Notes under the pieces: model-generated | Database searches by the model: none | Told to the model about the DNA's origin: nothing | What the model saw: only the letters and a program-made list of their open reading frames with translations | Translations under genes and position numbers: made by a program | In this document: positions 28,135 through 35,877 of the stretch, one piece after another | How positions within the stretch are numbered: the first letter of the stretch is position 1 | Layout of the letters: each line of letters starts with the position of its first letter | Assembly (NCBI GenBank): GCA_003265685.1 | Contig: QJOU01000033.1 | Location: 1 to 64,000, forward strand | Direction of reading: 5' to 3' | Source: Piscinibacter caeni | Lineage (GTDB): Bacteria > Pseudomonadota > Gammaproteobacteria > Burkholderiales > Burkholderiaceae_C | Length of the DNA stretch: 64,000 bases

Positions 28135-29403
28135 ATGAACCTTGGAGAACTGCAAGCCAAGTTGCGGCACTTCGCGGCGGAGCGCGACTGGCAGCCGTTT
28201 CACACGCCCAAGAACCTGACCACGGCCCTCATGGTCGAGGCGGGCGAGCTGGCGGAGATCTTCCAGTGGCAGACGCCGGAGGAGTCGCGGCTTTCGCACC
28301 AGGATGCCGGCACCAAGCAGCGCATCGGCGAGGAGGTCGCCGATGTACTGCTCTACCTGCTGCAGGTGGCGGATCACTGCCAGATCGATGTGGCGCAGGC
28401 GGTGCAAGACAAACTGGCGAGAAACGCAGTCAAGTACCCGGCGAAACGCGCGGTCACGCGGGTGGCGCCGATGCGTGCATCGGTGCCCGGTACGCACGTG
28501 CTGCTTGACTACGAGAACGTCCAGCCGAGCGATGCGGAGCTGCGGGCGCTGGTCCCGGATGTGGACCAGGTCTGGGTGTTCCATGGGCCGCACCAGCGCG
28601 AGGTCGAGAAGCGTTTCGCATCGTTCGGGACAGGTGCGACGGCGGTGCCGATCAGCAAGACGGGCAAGAACGCGCTCGACTTCCACCTTTCGTTCTACAT
28701 GGGCTACATCGCGTCGCGGAATCCCGACTCGAAGATGGTCGTCGTCGCCAATGACAAGGGCTACGAACCCATGCTGGAGCATGCGAAGGCGATGGGGTTC
28801 GTGGTGCGCCGACAGCCTCATGGTGAGGTGACGCCACCTGCGAAGAAGGTCGCGGGGAAGAAGGGGGCCGCCAAGAAGGTCCCAGCGAAGAAGGTTGCTG
28901 CAAAGAAGGCGACGGCGAAGAAGGCTGCGGCCAAGCCTGTCGCTGCGAAGAGGCCAGTCGCCAATGTGCCAACGTCTTCGCCATCGGCGAAGAAGGCGTC
29001 GCCGCCGAAGGTCGCGCGGGCCAAGAAGGCGGCATCTTCGGCACCGGCCGGGGCAGAGGGTGTGGCGGCTGGGCCAGGCAAGGCGTTGGCCGGTCCGGCC
29101 TCTGTAGCGCCGAATCGCACCGGCGCCATCCCTGAGTCCCCGTCGCCCAAGAAGTCGGTGTCCGACGCCGACATCAAGAGGATCACCGAGAACCTTCTCA
29201 AGGTCGGTGTCAATCGCCCGACGAAGCCGGCCGCGCTGCGGCGCTTGTTGAAGTCGCTGCTCGCCGCCGAGACCGGGGATGCCTCGATCGAAGCAGCCTT
29301 GAACAGGCTGCTTGCCGCGCGAGTCATCTCAATCGACGCCGGCAGCACAGTGTCGTACCCGGCCTTCCAATCTGCCGGACCTCAAGGAGAACTCGCCGGC
29401 TGA
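28135..29403 (+). CDS. MazG-like pyrophosphohydrolase + PIN/NYN-like nuclease + histone-H1-like fusion
   Basis: The 422-residue protein joins four parts. Residues 1-100 are a MazG-type domain (ALMVEAGELAEIFQW, EEVADVLLYLLQVADH), which hydrolyses nucleoside triphosphates. Residues about 118-226 are a PIN/NYN-like domain (VLLDYENVQPSD with an acidic Asp, GKNALDFHLSFYMGYI, VVVANDKGYEPMLEHA). Residues about 235-310 are a Lys/Ala-rich tract of AKK repeats like bacterial histone H1. The C-terminal 80 residues are a small helical domain. The start has a GGGAGGCAGGG site. The repeats could tether a nuclease to nucleic acid. The combination is unfamiliar to me. Confidence 0.82.
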   Translation: MNLGELQAKLRHFAAERDWQPFHTPKNLTTALMVEAGELAEIFQWQTPEESRLSHQDAGTKQRIGEEVADVLLYLLQVADHCQIDVAQAVQDKLARNAVKYPAKRAVTRVAPMRASVPGTHVLLDYENVQPSDAELRALVPDVDQVWVFHGPHQREVEKRFASFGTGATAVPISKTGKNALDFHLSFYMGYIASRNPDSKMVVVANDKGYEPMLEHAKAMGFVVRRQPHGEVTPPAKKVAGKKGAAKKVPAKKVAAKKATAKKAAAKPVAAKRPVANVPTSSPSAKKASPPKVARAKKAASSAPAGAEGVAAGPGKALAGPASVAPNRTGAIPESPSPKKSVSDADIKRITENLLKVGVNRPTKPAALRRLLKSLLAAETGDASIEAALNRLLAARVISIDAGSTVSYPAFQSAGPQGELAG

Positions 29404-29519
29404 GTGACGCAGCGTCGTTCACCGCCGCGCCGCATGTGCGAGGCTTCCGAAGCAGGGCCCCAGTACGACTGACAGTGCCCGCGCTGCCCGCCCAGATGCG
29501 CGGGCTGTCCTGCTTGGCG

Positions 29520-30164
29520 CTACTGAGACTGACTGCTCGTCAATCGGCTCCTCACAAGATCGATCTTTGCCTTGTGGGCAAGTGGGCGATTGAACGCACG
29601 ATCCTGGATCTGCTGGATGATCTTGCTGATCGGGATGTAGGCGAAGCTGAGGCCAGATTCGCTTTGGGTTCCCTTCATCGCGACAAAGTCGTAGGGGAAG
29701 TCGGCACAGAACTTGTGGAATCCCGAGAACTGAGCCAAGTCCGTCGAGAAGGTGAATCCTTCGGGGGCAAGGCGAGACTGGCGGGGGTGGTAGAGATCCG
29801 TGAAGAGGATGAACCACTCGCTGCCAGAGAAGGTCACGGCCTCGAACACGTCAATCGTGTCGATCGCGCCGATTCGGTGGAAGAGCAGTCGTTCGCCGCT
29901 GCGGGTCACGAGCTTCGACAGGTAGGCGAGCTGCCCGATCGGTCCATTCACCGGGATCGGATTGGTCTCAGCAAACCCGAACGGGCCGCTTCCGTTGGGG
30001 GCCCGGTCGTATGCCGGGCGTGCCTGGAGCGCCTCCTTCATGGCTGGATGAACCAGCTCCAGTTGGTACTGTTCGTCCTCGAGGATCCGGCGAATGTGCG
30101 CGAAGGCCTCCTGCAGCGCCTTCTGCTCCTTGTTGCCACCGAACAGGTTCGATAGAAAACCCAT
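29520..30164 (-). CDS. Hypothetical protein, last gene of the Hsp70-AAA operon
   Basis: The 214-residue protein begins MGFLSNLFGGNKEQKALQEA, a start typical of small soluble or membrane-peripheral proteins. It contains no recognised domain; the C-terminal half has an aromatic beta segment (VTFSGSEWFILFTDLYHPRQ) and ends with a basic helix. The ATG at 30164 is preferred over the longer frame because the upstream part has unnatural composition. It lies 59 bases after the zinc-ribbon/J-like gene and is probably the seventh gene of the operon. Confidence 0.72.
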   Translation of the reverse strand: MGFLSNLFGGNKEQKALQEAFAHIRRILEDEQYQLELVHPAMKEALQARPAYDRAPNGSGPFGFAETNPIPVNGPIGQLAYLSKLVTRSGERLLFHRIGAIDTIDVFEAVTFSGSEWFILFTDLYHPRQSRLAPEGFTFSTDLAQFSGFHKFCADFPYDFVAMKGTQSESGLSFAYIPISKIIQQIQDRAFNRPLAHKAKIDLVRSRLTSSQSQ

Positions 30165-30223
30165 CTTCTGCCACGTTCCTTTGATTGATTGCAGCCCCGA
30201 TGCGCCCCGTGCACCGCCCGGAT

Positions 30224-32245
30224 TCAGTCGCTGAAGTAGTCGCTCAACTTGGAAACCCCCTTCTTGAATCCTCCACGCACGACGTGATCCAGCAGGTGCG
30301 TGTTCCAGTGATTCATGTAGGAGGCCGAACCATAGACCTTCTTGTCCGATTTGGAACCCACAACGAACTCGCCGTTCGAGGTCCAGACCTGAACGTCGTT
30401 CCACGACATTCGAACCCGCTCATTGGCACCCAGGAGTTTGTGCCGAACCAGCGTCACGCTACCGTCCTCCACGGTCACATCCCCGAAGGTCAGGGAACGG
30501 CCTTCTTTCAACGCCTCGCACATCTCAATCATCAAGCGCACGCACACCGCTCGCCACAGCGCATTGATGAAGCCGGTGTAGGTGGCTTCCTTCTTCAGGT
30601 TGATGACCGTCGAGCCACTCCGATTGGCAAGTGAAATCTGGTACTCGGTTCCCGTAGGAATGCCGTTCACCGAGTGACGCACAGCTCCCCAACGCACGGC
30701 CGTGATCGACTCGAGGGGATATCGCTGACCTTTCCACTCGATCCCGGCGGGCGAGATGCTCAGGCTGTCCTTGAACACGAGCCCCACATCAGCGCTGTAG
30801 GTGATGTCCCGTGCCCACTCCTGTTCTCGCACCTTGGCCTGCGCTTCGGCCTGGCGCTGCCTTACCTGGATATTTGCGAGCGTGCGGGCGTCCTCGGTGA
30901 CGCGCTCGGAGACTTCTGGAAGCTCAGCAAAAAGCTCCTGCAAGAGGCCTGTCAATCTCTGCGAAAGCACCAGCATTCCGTGCTCATTGAAGAGATCAAT
31001 CGCGAGGCTGCGGATCGAGAACGCCACGTCGCGGCTGGCGTCGTGGTCGATTCCGCGTGCCTTTGCGCTCAACTGGATGGGCTGGGCGAATCGATCGTAG
31101 TTGCGCGCGACCCGCTCGATCTTTTCGATGAAGGGCGCGACTGCCGCTTCCCCGGCGCTGACGGAGTCGCGTGCTGCGCGGAGAAGCTTCTGGATGGTCT
31201 CGGCCTCCTTTTCGAGGACGCTCTGCACCTCGACCGCATAGCTGTCGACCAACTCGTCGATGAGTTCCGGGGCGTGATCTTCCCCGCCACCCGTCGCACC
31301 ATGAACGGCCTCAGTCAACGCGCCAAGCAACGTGACGGGAGGCAGCCGATTGAGGGCGCCCTTGATGGCGTTCTTGTATGCCCGCTTGCGATCCGCCAGT
31401 TCAGCCTCAATCAGTTCGGCGCCCTTGACTTCCGGGAAGCCGGACACTGCGCGGTCTTCGTTGATGTCTCGCCGTATTTCGTCGGCGTCCAGCTCATCGA
31501 CCGCATGGGCGGTCTCCTGGATGAACGCGGCGAGGTCGTCTGCAGGCGCGTCTGCGCCCACGGCCTCGAACGCAGCCGCCAGGAGATTGCATCGGGCGAG
31601 GGGAGGTATGCCACTTTCCCGACGCACCGACTGAGGGTCACGCAGGAGGTTGTCGAGGAGCTGGGAGGCCTTGCGCGGCGAAACTCCGGGCAGCCACGCC
31701 ATCTCGGCACCCAGGCGGTTCCGCGGGTTCGTCAAATCGCTGCGAGCCTTCTGGCAGTCGTCATGGTTGAGTTCAAGCGACTTGTGCTCTGCCTGTTCGA
31801 CGATCTTCCTTCTGTCATCCCTGCTGCTGACGCCCAGCAATGCAAATGGGTTCCTGTGAAGGGCGGAGGTCGGCATTGGTTTCATGGATCCGGCGCTGGC
31901 CGGCGCCGGTGGTGTCGATGGTGCGCCCGCTTGTCTTTGCGGGCTGCGAGCCGGCGGTGCAGAAGGGGCAGCGGCAGCTGACGCACCGCCCAGCATGGCC
32001 ATCAGTTGCGGGTCCATCAGGGCTTCCCGCGCCTCGGCCAGTTTTGCCGACGTCGCGGAGAGTCGGAGGTGGTTCTTGATCTCGTGTGCGAAATGGGCCA
32101 GCTGTGCTTTCGTCGAGAGATGCTCGGACAACACCAGCGACAGCGCCAGCGCGACTTCGTGCCGCGGCGTCTCGCCGCAGGCACTGCAGGCGAGCAGCGG
32201 GCTTGTCTTTTCGGCGCCGCACTTGAAACAGACAGCGGATGTCAT
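30224..32245 (-). CDS. Zinc-ribbon protein with a J-domain-like segment and PH-like C-terminus
   Basis: The 673-residue protein opens with a zinc ribbon (CFKCG at 6-10 and CSACG at 20-24). A Pro/Ala linker leads to a J-domain-like stretch at about residues 130-187 (NPFALLGVSSRDDRRKIVEQ; KSLELNHDDCQKARSDL; NPRNRLGAEMAWL) in which HDD stands where HPD is expected. Long helices follow, and the C-terminal 180 residues are beta-rich and PH-like (ISPAGIEWKGQRYPLESITA). The operon encodes an Hsp70, so I infer a dedicated co-chaperone. Without a canonical HPD its ability to stimulate ATPase is doubtful. Confidence 0.78.
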   Translation of the reverse strand: MTSAVCFKCGAEKTSPLLACSACGETPRHEVALALSLVLSEHLSTKAQLAHFAHEIKNHLRLSATSAKLAEAREALMDPQLMAMLGGASAAAAPSAPPARSPQRQAGAPSTPPAPASAGSMKPMPTSALHRNPFALLGVSSRDDRRKIVEQAEHKSLELNHDDCQKARSDLTNPRNRLGAEMAWLPGVSPRKASQLLDNLLRDPQSVRRESGIPPLARCNLLAAAFEAVGADAPADDLAAFIQETAHAVDELDADEIRRDINEDRAVSGFPEVKGAELIEAELADRKRAYKNAIKGALNRLPPVTLLGALTEAVHGATGGGEDHAPELIDELVDSYAVEVQSVLEKEAETIQKLLRAARDSVSAGEAAVAPFIEKIERVARNYDRFAQPIQLSAKARGIDHDASRDVAFSIRSLAIDLFNEHGMLVLSQRLTGLLQELFAELPEVSERVTEDARTLANIQVRQRQAEAQAKVREQEWARDITYSADVGLVFKDSLSISPAGIEWKGQRYPLESITAVRWGAVRHSVNGIPTGTEYQISLANRSGSTVINLKKEATYTGFINALWRAVCVRLMIEMCEALKEGRSLTFGDVTVEDGSVTLVRHKLLGANERVRMSWNDVQVWTSNGEFVVGSKSDKKVYGSASYMNHWNTHLLDHVVRGGFKKGVSKLSDYFSD

Positions 32246-32267
32246 TCGGTCGGAATCGCGGACACGG

Positions 32268-34424
32268 TCATCGAGACGAGACTTGGGCCAGTTCTCGGCG
32301 CAAGCATCCGTAGTAGGCGCCTGGCCCGCTGATGCGCTGGGTAGTCTCGCAGGCCCTCTCGATCGACGCCTGTTGACCAGAACTCAGGCGCGACAGGTCG
32401 GGTGGACCGCCAGATGCTCGAAGTCCCGCAAGCTCGCGGCGCAGGCAGGCGTAGTGGCTGCCCGGACCGCTGATGCGCTGCGTCGTCTCACACGCTCGCT
32501 CGATCGCCATCCGCTCTGAGTCGCTGGCCGTCGAGAGGTCCGGACGTCCTCCTGACGCTCGAAGGCTGGCGCCCTCGCGGCGGAGGCACTCGTAGTACGC
32601 GCCCGGGCCGCTGATTCGCTGTGTCGTTTCGCAGGCCCGTTCAATGGCCACTCGCTCGGCGTCGCTGGCGTGGGACAGGTCTGGGCGACCGCCCGACGAG
32701 CGTAGGGCTGAACGCTCCCGAACCAGGCAGCCGTAGTACGCGCCGGGACCGCTGATGCGCTGTGTCGTCTCACAGGCGCGCTCGATGGCAGACCTCTCTG
32801 CCTCGCTGGCCATCGACAAGTCGGGTCTGCCTCCAGAAGACTTGAGGCTGGAAACCTCCCTTGCCAGACACGCGTTGTAGGCGACGTCTCCACTGATGCG
32901 GCGCGTCGTCTCGCAAGCCCGTTCGATCGCAGCCTGCTCGGAGGCCGTGGGATCAGTGGCCCCCGAACTCGACGCCACGGTACCCGAGGGTGTCAGACCC
33001 GGAGTGGGGACGTCCAGCGGCCGTCCGGCAACCTGATCCTGGAGCGTGCCCTGTCGGCCTTCCTGCAAGCTGGATGCTCCGGCTCGTTCGCCCGGATCGA
33101 TTGCCGCTGGAGGTTGCACGGCTCCTCGCATTGTCGTCAGGTCGACCTTCTCGGCGGGATCAGCTCCGGCAGCAGCTCTCGCGGCCCAAGTGCTTCTGGC
33201 CTTCAGGACCCTCTGGGCGAATGACGCAGGCGATGCCTTGGGCAAGTTGGCGAATCGCCCCTCAGCCTGCTCGTGATAGGCGCGGAGGGCTGCTTGCATG
33301 TCGCCGCCTTCAGCATCCTGGAAGTGGCGCAGGATGACGCAGCCGAACCGCAGGTTGGCCTGCATGTGGAACAGCTTCGCTGCGTCTCCATCCCCAATCT
33401 CGTCCGACCAGCTGGGCGCAACTTGCATGTAGCCCCGCGCCCCCGATTCACTGATCGCGTACTTCCGGAAGGCGCTCGCCACCTGAACCAGTCCCAGTAC
33501 GAGATTCGGCTCGAGTCCAGCCCGAGCACTCTCGTACCAGACCGTGCGTAGAAACTCCTGCCGCGTCGCCTCGTCCTTGATGGCAGCCAGATGCGGGCTC
33601 GTCCGGGTCTGCCACTGTTCATAGCGATTGCGACTGTCCTCATCGGAGAACTGCAGGCGGGGGCCATCGCCGTCCCTGGTCGCCAATGCCGAAGCTATGC
33701 TGTCCTGCAAGGCCTGCCCAGATCCCCCGACCTTGGGTCGACGCTTCGGCGGTTCCTGGCGGAATCGGCCGCGCCCTTCTGCTTCAAGTTCTGCTCGCGT
33801 GCTCTCCACCTCGGCGCGCGCGCTCTCCAACGAGCCCCGACGGTACTTGAACGAACTGCAGCGCGAGTTGTAGTCCGCCACCATGCCATTGAAGCGATCG
33901 ACATCGGCCTCGTTGTATCCGCTGATCACTGACTTGGCCGCAGTCATCCGGATGTCTTCGGCGAGGCAATAGCGAATCTGGGAGTTGCTCAGAACGATGC
34001 CCGTGCCCACCGGCGGGCGATCTTCCACCGGGCGGCTCGGAGGTGGAGGGGGCACCACCGGAGGCTGCCAGGTGGGACTCGGCAGCGCAGCGGAACGCGG
34101 CGGCTCGCTCGGCGTGTACGCAGGTGCAGGCGCTGAGGTCTTGTCGCCCGACTGTGCAACCAACCAGAGGACACCGACCACCGCGCCGACACCGAGGAGC
34201 CACTTGCCGGCACCGGAGCCGCCGGTGGGCTGTGGAGGCGCCTGGTAGGGGCGCTGCGACGAGTCCGGGGTGGCCGGCGCAGTGCCGGTCGGATCCGGCT
34301 GCTTCGGTGCCTGCGGCGTCCGAGCCGGTTGGACCAAGGTGCCGTCTACGTCCGACACCATCGACGAAAGCCCGGCAAAGCCCTTGCCCGGATCCTTCTG
34401 TTCTTGGTCTCCTCCCTCCGACAC
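32268..34424 (-). CDS. Membrane-anchored, probably inactive lytic-transglycosylase-like protein with C-terminal repeats
   Basis: The 718-residue protein has a Pro-rich cytoplasmic N-terminus, one membrane helix (residues about 74-91, WLLGVGAVVGVLWLVA) and a Pro-rich neck. A small Cys-containing domain (QIRYCLAEDIRMTAAKSVIS) and an SLT fold (about 285-410; SESGARGYMQVAPSW) follow. Family members have Glu in the helix LVLGLVQVxSAFRKYAIS; here it is Ala316 (codon GCG), so the enzyme should be inactive. The last 223 residues are five tandem repeats. Its topology would link the cytoplasmic Hsp70/AAA+ partners to the cell wall. Confidence 0.85.
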   Translation of the reverse strand: MSEGGDQEQKDPGKGFAGLSSMVSDVDGTLVQPARTPQAPKQPDPTGTAPATPDSSQRPYQAPPQPTGGSGAGKWLLGVGAVVGVLWLVAQSGDKTSAPAPAYTPSEPPRSAALPSPTWQPPVVPPPPPSRPVEDRPPVGTGIVLSNSQIRYCLAEDIRMTAAKSVISGYNEADVDRFNGMVADYNSRCSSFKYRRGSLESARAEVESTRAELEAEGRGRFRQEPPKRRPKVGGSGQALQDSIASALATRDGDGPRLQFSDEDSRNRYEQWQTRTSPHLAAIKDEATRQEFLRTVWYESARAGLEPNLVLGLVQVASAFRKYAISESGARGYMQVAPSWSDEIGDGDAAKLFHMQANLRFGCVILRHFQDAEGGDMQAALRAYHEQAEGRFANLPKASPASFAQRVLKARSTWAARAAAGADPAEKVDLTTMRGAVQPPAAIDPGERAGASSLQEGRQGTLQDQVAGRPLDVPTPGLTPSGTVASSSGATDPTASEQAAIERACETTRRISGDVAYNACLAREVSSLKSSGGRPDLSMASEAERSAIERACETTQRISGPGAYYGCLVRERSALRSSGGRPDLSHASDAERVAIERACETTQRISGPGAYYECLRREGASLRASGGRPDLSTASDSERMAIERACETTQRISGPGSHYACLRRELAGLRASGGPPDLSRLSSGQQASIERACETTQRISGPGAYYGCLRRELAQVSSR
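32271..32939 (-). repeat. Five in-frame repeats of 132 bp (44 residues)
   Basis: Within the transglycosylase-like gene, residues about 496-718 consist of five copies of a unit built around IERACETTQRISGPGAYYGC, then L-x-RE, LR-x-SGG-x-PDLS. Each unit keeps two Cys about 17 residues apart, which suggests a disulphide-stapled helical hairpin in the periplasm. The copies are diverged at the DNA level but uniform in protein, so the array is under selection. Confidence 0.9.
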
Positions 34425-34434
34425 GTCCTTCTCC

Positions 34435-35874
34435 CTAGATGAAGCCGATCCGGCGCTGCGCGCCGCCCTCTCGTTCTCGAGCAGGTGTAGCCCCGAGTGC
34501 GGTCAGGAGGCTCTCCTGATCCAGCGTGCTCTTGCCGGCGCGCGCCGCGAGCCGCGCACCCTCGCGCACGACGAAAGCGACGTCCGACAGAGGCCGGCCG
34601 GCCAGTTCGCGGGCCAATGGCGAGGGATCGACGTCCTTCTCCCTGGGAAGGCCGGCAAGGAGCTTGTCCAGCAGTGAGGTGACCTCCGCTTCGTTGGCGT
34701 AGTCCACCTTGATCACATGATCGAAGCGGCCTCTGCGCAGGATCGCCGGATCGATCATGTCAACTCGATTGGTCATCGCGATGATCAGCACATCGTTCTT
34801 GGCCGCCTCAGGAATGCGACGAAGGAACTCGGCGACCTCTTCGACGCGGTGGTGGCCTGATCCCATCTCACGATCGGCAAGGAATGCCTCCATCTCATCG
34901 ATCACCAACACGGACGGTGCGCTCTGCATCGCCTTGTCAAAGACTTCAGCGACCTTCTTGCTGGTCTCATGGATGTAGGGGCTGGCCACGCTCGATGCAT
35001 CGATCTGGAAACTCGGCCAGCCCAGAAAGTCGATCAACCGGTCCACCGCAAAAGTCTTCCCGCAGCCAGGCGGCCCATGGAGCACTACGGCGGATGGAAA
35101 CTCGATCCCGAGCGACTTGTAGCGCTCACGGTTCTGCACGATGTCGACGACATGCTCGTTGAAGAAGTCAGCCAGTTCCTCTCTGCCGGGAAGCTCGAAG
35201 ATCGCCGCGTCCACATGGTCCGCAGCCTTCTGCGGCGTGGGCAGGGCTGCCGGCACCGGCGTGGCCTCGATGGGAGTCCGTGGAGTTCGCCTCACGTCGC
35301 CGGGAATCACCTCTGCAACATCGAATCCGGCAGCCTGCACGACTTCCTTGAGGTGTCCGGCACCAAGCCAACTCATCGTCTGGCGCAGTCTGCGGAACGA
35401 CTTGGCAGACACGCTCGCCCCGCCGGTCAGCCAGTACCCCAGCACGACGTCATCGTCAGTTCGCGAGCTGATGCTGTACGTCGGCAACAGGCGGCTGATC
35501 TTCTCGACATAGAGGGCATCCTGCAGAGGCGACTCGGCATCGAGCGCGCGTGTTGCCTTGAGCGCCAAGGCGAACGCGAGAGCCTCCGCCTTGGTGTCCG
35601 GCGATCGGCCCTCCGACACCGGACATAGCACCTGGCTTGCGCCGCACGAGACTGACAGGAGTCGCTGCTCTCCGAAGGCAAAGGGTATGAGGGTGCCCGG
35701 CTCGACAAGGCCCGCATCCATCCATCGCTGGGAAAGTTCGTCATGAACAACCAGCGCGCGCCCACCGCCGCTGGTTTCAAGGATCTGCCACTGGGCACCC
35801 TCGAAGAGTGCAATGCGAGCGGCCGCACCGTCTGGCAGCTTGAAGCCGATCGGGAGCCAGGGGTCGAGTGCCAT
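34435..35874 (-). CDS. AAA+ ATPase (Cdc48/FtsH-type) with unique N-terminal domain
   Basis: The 479-residue protein has a non-homologous N-terminal domain (about 1-210) followed by one classical AAA module. The module has Walker A GPPGCGKT (267-274), Walker B VLVIDEME (322-329), sensor 1 MTN (367-369) and the arginine-finger region RRGRFD (380-385), with the C-terminal helical lid. Such single-ring AAA proteins remodel or unfold protein substrates as hexamers. No protease domain is fused. It lies three bases after the Hsp70 gene and ten bases before the membrane protein gene, so it presumably works with both. Confidence 0.92.
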   Translation of the reverse strand: MALDPWLPIGFKLPDGAAARIALFEGAQWQILETSGGGRALVVHDELSQRWMDAGLVEPGTLIPFAFGEQRLLSVSCGASQVLCPVSEGRSPDTKAEALAFALALKATRALDAESPLQDALYVEKISRLLPTYSISSRTDDDVVLGYWLTGGASVSAKSFRRLRQTMSWLGAGHLKEVVQAAGFDVAEVIPGDVRRTPRTPIEATPVPAALPTPQKAADHVDAAIFELPGREELADFFNEHVVDIVQNRERYKSLGIEFPSAVVLHGPPGCGKTFAVDRLIDFLGWPSFQIDASSVASPYIHETSKKVAEVFDKAMQSAPSVLVIDEMEAFLADREMGSGHHRVEEVAEFLRRIPEAAKNDVLIIAMTNRVDMIDPAILRRGRFDHVIKVDYANEAEVTSLLDKLLAGLPREKDVDPSPLARELAGRPLSDVAFVVREGARLAARAGKSTLDQESLLTALGATPAREREGGAQRRIGFI

Positions 35875-35877
35875 GGT

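Noticed and set aside
32271-32939. Tandem repeats resembling a CRISPR or satellite
   Set aside because: The period is 132 bp, the copies are diverged at DNA level, and they encode an in-frame 44-residue protein repeat.
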